A DNA stretch of 22,517 bases from Chloroflexota bacterium (GTDB taxonomy: Bacteria; Chloroflexota; Anaerolineae; Anaerolineales; Anaerolineaceae). The DNA lies in assembly GCA_029777225.1 (NCBI GenBank), contig JAKOSR010000115.1, positions 1-22,517 on the forward strand. The letters run 5' to 3'. Every line of letters starts with the position of its first letter. Within the stretch, counting starts at the first letter, position 1. A model generated the notes under the pieces. That model saw nothing but the letters and a program-made list of their open reading frames with translations, did not search any database and was not told the DNA's origin. The position numbers and the translations under genes were made by a program. Below, one piece after another: positions 15,440 to 22,517 of the stretch.

Positions 15440-16368
15440 GCATCCTGTCCTGGTGGGGCTTCGATTTCTCCCGTCTCCGCGGCGTACATCAGCTTGAAAG
15501 CGGTGATGGCAACCTCCAGCACATCCTTGGAAGGCTCACGGGTGGTCAGGCTCTGCAACGCGAGGTTGGGTCTGATCAACGCGCGCACGAACGCGATCTT
15601 GTCCATGGCCCCGGCAGCCCAGCGGATGTATTCATAGGCGATGCCGGCGACAAGCGGCAACAATAGAATCCGCGAAACCAGACGCAAGTACAGGGGCAAA
15701 GGACCGAGCAGGGAGAAGAAGAGTATGGAGATGAGGACCAGAGTCAGGATGAAAGACGTGCCACAACGCGGGTGAACCAGCGATTGCCTGGCAACTTCTT
15801 CGGTGGTGAGGGGGGAGCCGGCTTCAAAGGCATTGATGGTTTTGTGTTCCGCGCCGTGGTAAGCGAAGGTGCGGGCGATATCCGGGATGCGGCCAATTAC
15901 CGCGAGGTAGCCGACCAGGATCGCGAGGCGAATGACGCCTTCCAACAGGTTGCTCCACCAGGGGCCGAGGTAGAGCAGGCCATCGAGCCAGCCAGCCAGG
16001 AATGCCGGCAGTAAAAAGAACACCCCGATGGCAACCACAAGGGAGAAGATGACCGTGAAGAAAAGGTCTTTGCCCTCCAGTTTTTCGTCAGTGCCGGCCT
16101 GGACGTTGGCTGATTTGGTCAGCCAGGTGAGCCCAAGGCTGAGCGCGTCCCACAAGCCAAGCATTCCGCGGATGATGGGCATCTTCATCCACTTGGAGCG
16201 GTAGAACTCAGGCAGGTCCTCTCTGAAGGTGACGATTTCGCCATCCGGGGCTCTGACCGCCATGGCGACGACCTTTTTTCCACGCATCAGGACGCCTTCC
16301 ATCACGGCCTGACCGCCGTAGGAGGGCATGCGCAGTTGCTGTTCGGGTTTGGCGCTATTCACTGGCAA
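15436..16368 (-). CDS. DUF1385 (YqhQ-like) integral membrane protein
   Basis: A 310-residue membrane protein. The conserved N-terminal motif YGGQAVMEGVLMRG occurs at about 17-30. Two hydrophobic segments lie at about 104-130 and 135-162. YHGAEHKTINAFE (about 170-182) and VHPRCGTSFIL follow, with more hydrophobic segments after that. These match DUF1385/YqhQ, whose function is unknown. The invariant HGAEHK could be a metal or catalytic site, but that is not shown. The gene overlaps the M20 peptidase by 14 nt and comEA by 4 nt, so the three are tightly coupled. Confidence 0.87.
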   Translation of the reverse strand: MPVNSAKPEQQLRMPSYGGQAVMEGVLMRGKKVVAMAVRAPDGEIVTFREDLPEFYRSKWMKMPIIRGMLGLWDALSLGLTWLTKSANVQAGTDEKLEGKDLFFTVIFSLVVAIGVFFLLPAFLAGWLDGLLYLGPWWSNLLEGVIRLAILVGYLAVIGRIPDIARTFAYHGAEHKTINAFEAGSPLTTEEVARQSLVHPRCGTSFILTLVLISILFFSLLGPLPLYLRLVSRILLLPLVAGIAYEYIRWAAGAMDKIAFVRALIRPNLALQSLTTREPSKDVLEVAITAFKLMYAAETGEIEAPPGQDA

Positions 16369-17728
16369 AACTCATGTAGAAGCGGATGAGCGCCTGAATA
16401 CCTTTTTTCCAGGTTGGGATATGCTGCCTTTCATTCGGGGAATGAATGGCGTCGTCCGGCAGGCCAAAACCAGTCAGGAGGGACTTCACGCCGAGGAAGT
16501 TTAGCATCGTGGTTGCCACGGGAATGCTGCCGCCTTCGCGTTTGAGCGTGACGGGCCTGTTCCAGGTTCCGGTTAACGCATCGACCAGGTTTTGCATTCC
16601 TTCGGCGTCATCAGCAAGGTACGCCGGACCCCCGGAATGTTTGAAGAGGGTGGCCCGCACTGTATCCGGCACAAGGCCGGCGATGTATTTGATGAGCAGG
16701 TTGTAGATTTCACCAGGTTCCTGGTTTGGTACCAAGCGACAGGAAATTTTCGCTTTGGCATAGGCCGGGATAATCGTTTTGGCGCCTTCCCCAATGAAGC
16801 CTGAATAGAGGCCATTCACATCCAGCGTTGGTCGCGCGCCCTGGCGTTCGAGGGCTGTGAAACCAACTTCTCCATAAAGCTTGGGGGAACCGGTAAGTTT
16901 GATATAGGTGTCATCACTGATGTGGGAGGAGGCTATCTTGGTTTTTTCTTCTTCCGTCAATGGTAAAACGTTGTCGTAAAAGCCAGGCACCGCAATCGAG
17001 CCATCCGGGTTGTGCAATTTGGCAATGATCTCAGATATGACGATGGCTGGGTTGGCCACATTTCCGCCGAACAAGCCGGAGTGCAAATCCGCCTTGGGCC
17101 CGTCAATGCGCAATTCAAAGTAGACCAGACCGCGCAGACCGTATACGAGCGTGGGGGAATCAGGCGCGACCATGCCTGAGTCAGGGTTGAGAATCATGTC
17201 GCACTTGAGCAGGTCCTTGTGTTTTTCAATGAAATCTTCCAGTGATGGGGAACCGATTTCCTCCTCGCCTTCCAGGATGAATTTTATATTCAGGGGCAGT
17301 TCTGACGTGCGTAAAACGGAGTCCAGGGCAATCATGGAGGCCATGACCTGCCCTTTCATATCGGAAGCGCCACGGGCATAGAGATAATCACCGCGGAAGG
17401 TGGGCTCAAACGGGGGTGTAATCCATTCGTTCAGAGGATCAGGCGGCTGGACATCATAGTGGCCGTAAATCAGGAGGGTCTTGGCGCCTGGTTTGCCTGA
17501 TAGCTTTTCGGCAACGATAATGGGGTGCATTTCGGTTGGGAAAATCTCAACCTTCTCCATCCCCATGTTCTTTAAGTAATTAGCTAGAAATTCACAAGCG
17601 CCTTGCACGTCCTCTTTTCTTTCCGGGTCCGTGGAAACTGAGGGGATGCGGAGCAGGTCCAGATACTTGTCCATGAATGTTGCCAGGTTTTCCTGGAAAT
17701 AAATTAATGCTTTTTGAGTCGATTCCAT
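16355..17728 (-). CDS. M20-family metallopeptidase (dipeptidase type)
   Basis: A 457-residue cytoplasmic zinc peptidase of the M20/ArgE/CNDP group. The di-metal ligands are all present: His90 in YGHYDVQP, Asp123 in GASDMKG, catalytic Glu156 and ligand Glu157 in LEGEEEIGS, Asp183 in NPDSG, and His429 in DAIHSPNE. A dimerisation domain lies between about 210 and 330. The likely reaction is cleavage of dipeptides or related amide substrates; the exact substrate is open. The ATG at 17726-17728 has AAAGGA about 12 nt upstream, a long spacing. It is divergent from the aminotransferase and first of a three-gene overlapping operon. Confidence 0.9.
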   Translation of the reverse strand: MESTQKALIYFQENLATFMDKYLDLLRIPSVSTDPERKEDVQGACEFLANYLKNMGMEKVEIFPTEMHPIIVAEKLSGKPGAKTLLIYGHYDVQPPDPLNEWITPPFEPTFRGDYLYARGASDMKGQVMASMIALDSVLRTSELPLNIKFILEGEEEIGSPSLEDFIEKHKDLLKCDMILNPDSGMVAPDSPTLVYGLRGLVYFELRIDGPKADLHSGLFGGNVANPAIVISEIIAKLHNPDGSIAVPGFYDNVLPLTEEEKTKIASSHISDDTYIKLTGSPKLYGEVGFTALERQGARPTLDVNGLYSGFIGEGAKTIIPAYAKAKISCRLVPNQEPGEIYNLLIKYIAGLVPDTVRATLFKHSGGPAYLADDAEGMQNLVDALTGTWNRPVTLKREGGSIPVATTMLNFLGVKSLLTGFGLPDDAIHSPNERQHIPTWKKGIQALIRFYMSFASE

Positions 17729-17763
17729 TGAGGTGAGTTATCCTTTGTAAAAAACTTTTCCTG

Positions 17764-17769
17764 ATTATA
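17764..17769 (-). promoter_or_regulatory. -10 element for the M20-DUF1385-comEA operon
   Basis: TATAAT on the minus strand lies 35 nt before the M20 start codon in the divergent gap. The -35 at 17-nt spacing (ACACGA) is poor. Confidence 0.4.
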
Positions 17770-17775
17770 TGCTAT

Positions 17776-17807
17776 TTGGTTTTAAATCGTGTTAGCATTT
17801 AATCCAA
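17776..17807. repeat. Imperfect inverted repeat in the divergent M20/aminotransferase gap
   Basis: TTGGTTTTAAAT (17776-17787) and ATTTAATCCAA (17797-17807) are reverse complements except for one inserted base and one mismatch, around a 9-nt centre. It sits just upstream of the M20 -10 and could be an operator shared by both divergent genes. AT-richness makes chance possible. Confidence 0.3.
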
Positions 17808-17834
17808 TCAGCTTACGCGCAAGGAGAGCAGTCA

Positions 17835-19190
17835 ATGAATCAAGAGGAATGGCTGGGGCTGTCGCTTAAACACAATTTCTGGACTTGGTCCAGTCAGGGC
17901 TCACCTGATGTCATCCATGTAAACCGGGCGGAAGGCGTTTATTTTTGGGACGAAATGGGCAAACGCTTCCTCGATTTCAATTCCATGACGATGTGCGTCA
18001 ACATCGGCCACGGGAACACGCGGGTGCAGGATGCCATGATCGCGCAAATTCGGGAACTCACCTTTGCCGGCCCACACATGTCCACGCGCGCGCGGGCATT
18101 ACTCGGGCAAAAGCTTGCGGAAATCATGCCGGATGGCATTGACCATTTTTTGTACACCTTGGGCGGCGCGGACGCCAACGAGAACGCGGTGAAGCTGGCG
18201 CGCGATTGCACTGGCAAAAACAAGATATTGACCCGCTACCGCTCGTACCATGGCGCCACCATGGGGGCCATGGCGCTCACTGGTGACGCGAGAAGGCTGC
18301 ACTGGGAGCCTTCCGTCATGCCCGGTGTGGTGCACTTCATCGACCCTTACCGGTACCGCTCCGCCTTTTATCGGAATATGGAAGGCGTGACCGACGTGCA
18401 ATTCACGCAAGCCTACCTGGACCACCTGGAAGAAATTATCCAGTGTGAGGGTCCCCAAACCATCGCGGGGATCCTGCTTGAGACGGTCACCGGTACGAAC
18501 GGCATCATTATCCCTCCCGATGGGTACCTGCAAGGGGTGCGGGCACTCTGCGACAAATACAAAATCCTGGTGATTACCGATGAGGTGATGTGTGGCTTTG
18601 GCCGCACCGGGGAGATGTTCGCGTTCGAGCACTGGGGGATTGTGCCAGACATCATCACGATGGCCAAGGGCATCACCTCCGGGTACGCGCCTTTGGGCGC
18701 CGTGGCGATGCGGAGTGAAATCGCAGCCTACTACAAGGACAGGCAATTTGTGGGTGGTTTGACCTATAATGGGCACCCTGTGTCGCTGGCAGCCGCATTG
18801 GCGAATATCAACGTCATCCAGGAAGACCACCTGGTTGAGAACGCCGCGTTACGTGGTGAATGGCTGAAGCAAAAATTGACCGCACTGAAAGCAGCCCACC
18901 CATGCGTCGGAGAGGTGCGCTCGATTGGCCTTTTTGGAGCGATTGAACTGGTGAAAGACCGGGAAAGCCGGGCACCGTTAACAGCCTTTGGCAAGCCTTT
19001 GAACGCGACCATGAAAAAAGTGACCGCCTATTTGGCGGAAAATGGAATTTACATTAAGAATACCGGGCACATGTTGCTCATCATCCCGCCATTAATCATT
19101 ACTGACGCGCAACTTGAGGAGGGGTTGGCGGTGATTGACGCCGCGCTTCAACTGGCGGATGAGGATATCGCCCTGGGACAAGTGGAATAG
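17835..19190 (+). CDS. Class-III PLP-dependent aminotransferase (omega-amino acid:pyruvate type)
   Basis: A 451-residue cytoplasmic enzyme. PLP-binding features are YRSYHGAT (135-142), VITDEV with Asp249, and MAKGITSGYAPLG with the Schiff-base lysine Lys278. The length and the phrases SGYAPLGAV and GLTYNGHPV resemble taurine-, beta-alanine- or other omega-amino-acid aminotransferases rather than argD or rocD. It is well separated in sequence from the rocD in this window. The substrate is not resolved. AAGGAG lies 8 nt before the ATG. trxB follows after 4 nt, so the two are co-transcribed. Confidence 0.87.
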   Translation: MNQEEWLGLSLKHNFWTWSSQGSPDVIHVNRAEGVYFWDEMGKRFLDFNSMTMCVNIGHGNTRVQDAMIAQIRELTFAGPHMSTRARALLGQKLAEIMPDGIDHFLYTLGGADANENAVKLARDCTGKNKILTRYRSYHGATMGAMALTGDARRLHWEPSVMPGVVHFIDPYRYRSAFYRNMEGVTDVQFTQAYLDHLEEIIQCEGPQTIAGILLETVTGTNGIIIPPDGYLQGVRALCDKYKILVITDEVMCGFGRTGEMFAFEHWGIVPDIITMAKGITSGYAPLGAVAMRSEIAAYYKDRQFVGGLTYNGHPVSLAAALANINVIQEDHLVENAALRGEWLKQKLTALKAAHPCVGEVRSIGLFGAIELVKDRESRAPLTAFGKPLNATMKKVTAYLAENGIYIKNTGHMLLIIPPLIITDAQLEEGLAVIDAALQLADEDIALGQVE

Positions 19191-19194
19191 AAGC

Positions 19195-20124
19195 ATGGAA
19201 CAAAGTAAGCATCGAAAAGTTATCATTATCGGCGCCGGGCCGGCTGGCCTGAGCGCTGCGATTTACGCTGCGCGCGCGGATTTGCAGCCGCTCGTCATCT
19301 CCGGCATGTCGCTGTATGGGCAGGTTTCACTGACTACCACGATCGAAAATTATCCGGGTTTTCCCAACGGAATCAATGGGCCCGACCTGGGAAGCCTGTT
19401 TGAAGAACAAGCCCGGAAATTTGGCTCGGAAATTGTTTTTGACGTTGTCCAGTCCCTGGACCTGTGCGCCAAACCTTTCAAGGTGGTGCTCTCTGATGTT
19501 GAATACACCGCTGACGCAATCATCCTGGCGATGGGGGCGGAAGCGCGCAAGTTGAATGTGCCAGGTGAAAATGAATACGTTGGCAGGGGAATATCCTATT
19601 GTGCGACGTGCGACGGATGGTTTTTCAAGGATAAAAACATCCATGTCGTCGGCGGCGGGGACAGCGCGATTGAGGAAGCCTTGTTCCTGACACGATTCGC
19701 CCGCAGCGTGACGGTTATTCACCGCAGGGATGCACTGCGGGCTGGCGCAATCCTGGAAAACCGGGCGCGTAATCATCCCAAGGTGAAGTTCATCTGGGAC
19801 ACCGTGGTGAAAGAAATCCGCGGTAATGGCTCGGTGCATGAACTGCTCGTGGAAAGTGTGAAGACTGGCGCGCAGGAAATCATCCCTACCGACGGTATTT
19901 TCATTTTCATCGGGCATGACCCCAACATCGGCATTATCGCTGGTCAGCTTAAAATGACAGCCCAGGGGACGGTCGCGGTTGATGACCGGCTGCAAACGAG
20001 CATCCCTGGTGTTTTTGCTGCGGGAGACATCACCGACGCGCATTTCAGGCAGGTTGTCACCTCAGCCGGTATGGGCGCGGCCGCGGCAATTTCCGCCGTC
20101 AGCTATCTGGAGACGCTGGATTAG
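19195..20124 (+). CDS. trxB: Thioredoxin reductase (NADPH, FAD)
   Basis: A 309-residue flavoenzyme that reduces thioredoxin. The FAD-binding GAGPAG (13-18), redox pair CATC (Cys136, Cys139), NADPH-binding GGGDSA (153-158), HRRDALRA for the NADPH phosphate, and the C-terminal FAD motif GDITDA are all present. An ATG at 19135 would extend the frame into the aminotransferase. ATG 19195, just after that gene's stop with GGAATAG before it, gives the standard length and is preferred. The downstream neighbour converges with only an 8-nt gap and no terminator between them. Confidence 0.93.
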   Translation: MEQSKHRKVIIIGAGPAGLSAAIYAARADLQPLVISGMSLYGQVSLTTTIENYPGFPNGINGPDLGSLFEEQARKFGSEIVFDVVQSLDLCAKPFKVVLSDVEYTADAIILAMGAEARKLNVPGENEYVGRGISYCATCDGWFFKDKNIHVVGGGDSAIEEALFLTRFARSVTVIHRRDALRAGAILENRARNHPKVKFIWDTVVKEIRGNGSVHELLVESVKTGAQEIIPTDGIFIFIGHDPNIGIIAGQLKMTAQGTVAVDDRLQTSIPGVFAAGDITDAHFRQVVTSAGMGAAAAISAVSYLETLD

Positions 20125-20132
20125 GTTTCTCT

Positions 20133-21299
20133 CTACGGGTTTGGCGTGGTTTGAACGCCAGTGCCAATCCAACTGAACACCCTGGACGTACTCACTTTGC
20201 CTGCTTCCTCGTAGATCGGGTTTTGTTCTCCGGGGTTGATTTGGCGCGCCACGGCCACTGTCCATTGGATGATGTGCGGCGAGGCGTCAGCAGGGCGGAA
20301 AGTTGAGGGCAGGATATACTTGGTGTCCCGCACATATTCCACCAGAATTTTCTCTTCCAGGGAAGTGAGATCCTGGATGGTGACGCGATAAAGCTCGTTC
20401 TCGCGCAGGTCGGCCACGGAAGCCCACTGCAGGGTCACGGCGTTATCGGTCGCGCTGAAGGAATCACCTGAGCGGGGGAGCAACAAGTTGGGTGCCGGGT
20501 AGGGAGGCAAGGGGGTCGGTGTTGGGGATGGACCGGCGGTTGGTTTGCGTTCACACAAGGGGACAATGATGACCTGTCCCTGTTGCACGATGTCATTGGG
20601 CATGTTGTTAAATTCCCGGATGGATGCCATGGTCACGTTGTAGTTCATGGCGATGCTGGAAAGCGTCCAGCCAGCTTCCACCGTGACAGGGATAGTGTTG
20701 GTGCAAATGTCCTCGTCAATCACCATGGCTTCAACGGTGGCTGTGGGAACGGGTGATGGGGTCAGAGTGGGTTGAGGCACCTTGAGAACCATGCCTTCAC
20801 TGATGGTGCAATCTGTGTTCAGGTTATTCTGTTGAATGATGCTGATCACCGAGACACCAAAGACAGCGGCAATATCAGAACAGTATTCATTGGCCTTGAC
20901 CGTGTAGTCCAAAGGGGGAAGCGGGGTCCAGGTGGGGACGGGCGTGTTGGTGGGCGGCGCTGTGAGCGTGAGCGTGGCCGTGGGGGTCAGCGTGGGGGTG
21001 GGGGTATCCTGCTGGGTTATTCCCGGGGTGGTCTGCGCGCCGTTGGTGATGATGAGAATCACGAGGCCGGCCAGCAGGGCCAGGAAGAGGATGCCAACGC
21101 CAATCGCGACGGGAAGCTTTAGGCGGACTTCAGGCAAACGTTTGGGTTGCAGGCCTGCCGACGGGCTTTTGGGTGTGGCGGTAGTAGTGAGTTGCGTACC
21201 ACAGACCAGGCAGCGGGTGGCGGATTCTGAAAGCCGCGTACCGCAGACCGGGCAAATTTTTGAAGTTTTTTCAGTTTTTTCTGGTGTTATCTTTTTCAT
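20133..21299 (-). CDS. Membrane-anchored zinc-ribbon protein with two LysM-like domains
   Basis: A 388-residue protein not matched to a named gene. A cytoplasmic double-CxxC zinc ribbon (Cys16, Cys19, Cys30, Cys33) is followed by one membrane helix (about 62-85) and a Pro/Thr-rich linker (about 92-130). A LysM-like domain (131-175), a second linker, another LysM-like domain (about 204-248) and a C-terminal beta-rich domain (about 270-385) come next. LysM domains bind N-acetylglucosamine-containing polymers such as peptidoglycan. Cys140/Cys164 lie within the first LysM and Cys199/Cys249 bracket the second, so each could be closed by a disulfide outside the membrane. The DNA for the first linker is a run of short GT-rich repeats (about 20935-21010). 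The ATG has no Shine-Dalgarno. Confidence 0.8.
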   Translation of the reverse strand: MKKITPEKTEKTSKICPVCGTRLSESATRCLVCGTQLTTTATPKSPSAGLQPKRLPEVRLKLPVAIGVGILFLALLAGLVILIITNGAQTTPGITQQDTPTPTLTPTATLTLTAPPTNTPVPTWTPLPPLDYTVKANEYCSDIAAVFGVSVISIIQQNNLNTDCTISEGMVLKVPQPTLTPSPVPTATVEAMVIDEDICTNTIPVTVEAGWTLSSIAMNYNVTMASIREFNNMPNDIVQQGQVIIVPLCERKPTAGPSPTPTPLPPYPAPNLLLPRSGDSFSATDNAVTLQWASVADLRENELYRVTIQDLTSLEEKILVEYVRDTKYILPSTFRPADASPHIIQWTVAVARQINPGEQNPIYEEAGKVSTSRVFSWIGTGVQTTPNP

Positions 21300-21311
21300 G
21301 ATTGGTTGGTT

Positions 21312-21340
21312 AGTATACCCAGCAGAGGGTAATCCCGCAA
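21312..21340 (-). promoter_or_regulatory. Promoter of the LysM gene
   Basis: On the minus strand TTGCGG (21335-21340), a 17-nt spacer and TATACT (21312-21317). The start codon is 12 nt beyond the -10, so the leader would be only about 6 nt. Confidence 0.5.
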
Positions 21341-21373
21341 GCCGATATATTTATTCAAGTGTTTATCCAGGCT

Positions 21374-21382
21374 TGGTAAAAT
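21374..21382 (+). promoter_or_regulatory. Extended -10 promoter giving a leaderless hemW mRNA
   Basis: TGGTAAAAT is a TGn-extended -10 (TAAAAT, 21377-21382). It ends 7 nt before ATG 21390, so transcription should start at or next to the start codon. The -35 at 17 nt is weak (TTCAAG, 21354-21359). Confidence 0.5.
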
Positions 21383-21389
21383 GAAGGGG

Positions 21390-22517
21390 ATGCCTGGTAT
21401 TTACGTACACATTCCTTTTTGTAAACGCAGATGCGATTATTGTGATTTTATCACTTATGCGGGGCAGGAAGCTTTACTCCCGGCTTACGTGGAGGCCGTC
21501 AGGAAAGAGATGCGCTTTATGAGCGCCAGAACTGAAGCACGGTCCACGCCGGCAGTGTCACTGTATATTGGCGGAGGAACGCCCTCACTGCTGAGCCCGG
21601 AGCAGGTCGGGCAACTGGTTGAGACAGCCCGGGAGTGTTTTGACCTACGCGCGGACGCGGAAATCACGCTGGAGGCCAACCCTGGGACGAACCGGCCCGG
21701 TTTGCTTACGGAATTGCGCGCGAGCGGCATAAACCGCATATCCCTGGGCGTTCAATCCTTTCGGGATCAAGATTTGCGCCAGATTGGACGGATTCATTCC
21801 GCGGAAGAGGCTCTGACGACCATCGTTGAGGCTCAGGAGGCTGGTTTCACGTCCATTTCCATCGACCTCATCTTTGGTCTGCCGGGGCAAACCAGCGAAG
21901 GATGGGCTCAAAACCTGGAGCAGGCGTTCACTTTGGGTGTAAATCATCTCTCGCTCTATTCCCTGATTCTTGAGGAAGGCACTCCGCTGGCCGCGCGGGT
22001 GGCGAAGGGGTTGGTGAGCCTGCCGGATGACGACGCCACGGCTGACATGTTTGAGCTGGCCGTAAGAAGAGCGCAGGAGGCGGGCTGGACGCATTACGAG
22101 ATTTCTAATTTTGCCCAAACCCCGGCTTTTGAGGCCAGGCATAACAAACTCTACTGGCAAAATGATCCTTACCTGGGTTTCGGTGCCGCGGCGCATGGCT
22201 GCAGCGGGCTGGCGCGCGTTGAAAACGTGCCCACCATCGTGAATTACATTGAGCGCATGAACACGGGAATCCGCAATTACCCGTATCCTGCCACAGCGGC
22301 GACCGAGAAGATGACAGTTTTGGATGAGATGACCCGCATGCAGGAGAGCATGATGCTAGGGCTGAGATTGACGCGCGAGGGCGTTTCGGCCAGGGCTTTT
22401 GAGCAGAAACACGGGCAGGCGATGGCAGGCGTATTCCAGCACGAAATCGCGCGGCTGATACGTCGTCAGCTCGTCGAGTGGGTGGATTTTGCGGATGGGC
22501 CGCATTTGCGCCTGACC
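21390..22517 (+). CDS. hemW: HemW-like radical SAM protein (heme chaperone), cut by window edge
   Basis: 376 codons are present with no stop before the window ends. MPGIYVHIPFC opens the protein. The radical-SAM cluster ligands follow as Cys11, Cys15 and Cys18 (CKRRCDYC, then DF), with GGGTPSLLS, EANPGT, LGVQSF, DLIFGLPGQT and the HemW-like HNKLYWQNDPYLGFGAAAHG. These proteins were often labelled oxygen-independent coproporphyrinogen III oxidase, but the CxxxCxxC-DF pattern and short N-terminus fit HemW, which inserts heme into targets. An in-frame ATG at 21381 is possible. ATG 21390 matches the family start and the predicted transcription start. The C-terminal end is missing. Confidence 0.9.
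   Translation, partial: MPGIYVHIPFCKRRCDYCDFITYAGQEALLPAYVEAVRKEMRFMSARTEARSTPAVSLYIGGGTPSLLSPEQVGQLVETARECFDLRADAEITLEANPGTNRPGLLTELRASGINRISLGVQSFRDQDLRQIGRIHSAEEALTTIVEAQEAGFTSISIDLIFGLPGQTSEGWAQNLEQAFTLGVNHLSLYSLILEEGTPLAARVAKGLVSLPDDDATADMFELAVRRAQEAGWTHYEISNFAQTPAFEARHNKLYWQNDPYLGFGAAAHGCSGLARVENVPTIVNYIERMNTGIRNYPYPATAATEKMTVLDEMTRMQESMMLGLRLTREGVSARAFEQKHGQAMAGVFQHEIARLIRRQLVEWVDFADGPHLRLT

Noticed and set aside
20930..21010. GT-rich short tandem repeats as a regulatory or recombination repeat
   Set aside because: They are fully explained as coding for the Pro/Thr linker of the LysM protein.
1..22517. Mobile element, CRISPR array, defence system or biosynthetic cluster
   Set aside because: No transposase, integrase, direct-repeat array, toxin-antitoxin pair or specialised enzyme set was seen. 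Gene content and spacing look like stable core chromosome.

Overview
The window looks like ordinary chromosomal housekeeping DNA from a moderately GC-rich, probably anaerobic bacterium. The best guess is Anaerolineae (Chloroflexota). This rests on several things: a membrane-anchored zinc-ribbon/LysM protein with long Pro/Thr linkers, a ferredoxin-linked 2-oxoacid oxidoreductase beside its own FCD regulator, and the mix of remaining genes. It is an inference from gene content, not a database match. No mobile element, CRISPR array, tRNA or rRNA was found.

Layout from left to right. (1) 1-349, minus strand: the first 34 codons of gcvH, preceded by a clear singlet glycine riboswitch and a good sigma-70-type promoter. 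The spacer of that promoter is filled by a perfect 14-bp palindrome. (2) 406-4004, minus: two adjacent half-size ABC exporters whose complementary motif defects mark them as a heterodimer. (3) 4113-7750, plus: promoter, near-perfect 24-bp palindromic operator, FCD-type regulator, then korA and korB of a 2-oxoacid:ferredoxin oxidoreductase, closed by a two-way terminator at 7764-7798. (4) 7814-11452, minus: argF and rocD (overlapping), a hairpin, then pyk. (5) 11686-14816, minus: yqeY, a PgpH-type c-di-AMP phosphodiesterase and ybeY, ending in a strong terminator. (6) 14855-17728, minus: M20 metallopeptidase, DUF1385 membrane protein and comEA, all overlapping. (7) 17835-20124, plus: class-III aminotransferase and trxB. 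(8) 20133-21299, minus: LysM protein. (9) 21390 to the end, plus: hemW, cut by the window edge.

The metabolic genes fit an amino-acid- and peptide-fermenting life. They cover peptide cleavage (M20), transamination, ornithine conversion (argF, rocD), glycine cleavage, and ferredoxin-coupled oxidation of 2-oxoacids next to pyruvate kinase. The most interesting material is regulatory: the riboswitch with a plausible Shine-Dalgarno-sequestering segment, the palindrome inside its promoter, the autoregulatory operator in front of the FCD-korAB operon, and promoters placed so that yqeY and hemW should give leaderless mRNAs. I found no clearly new multi-gene system.
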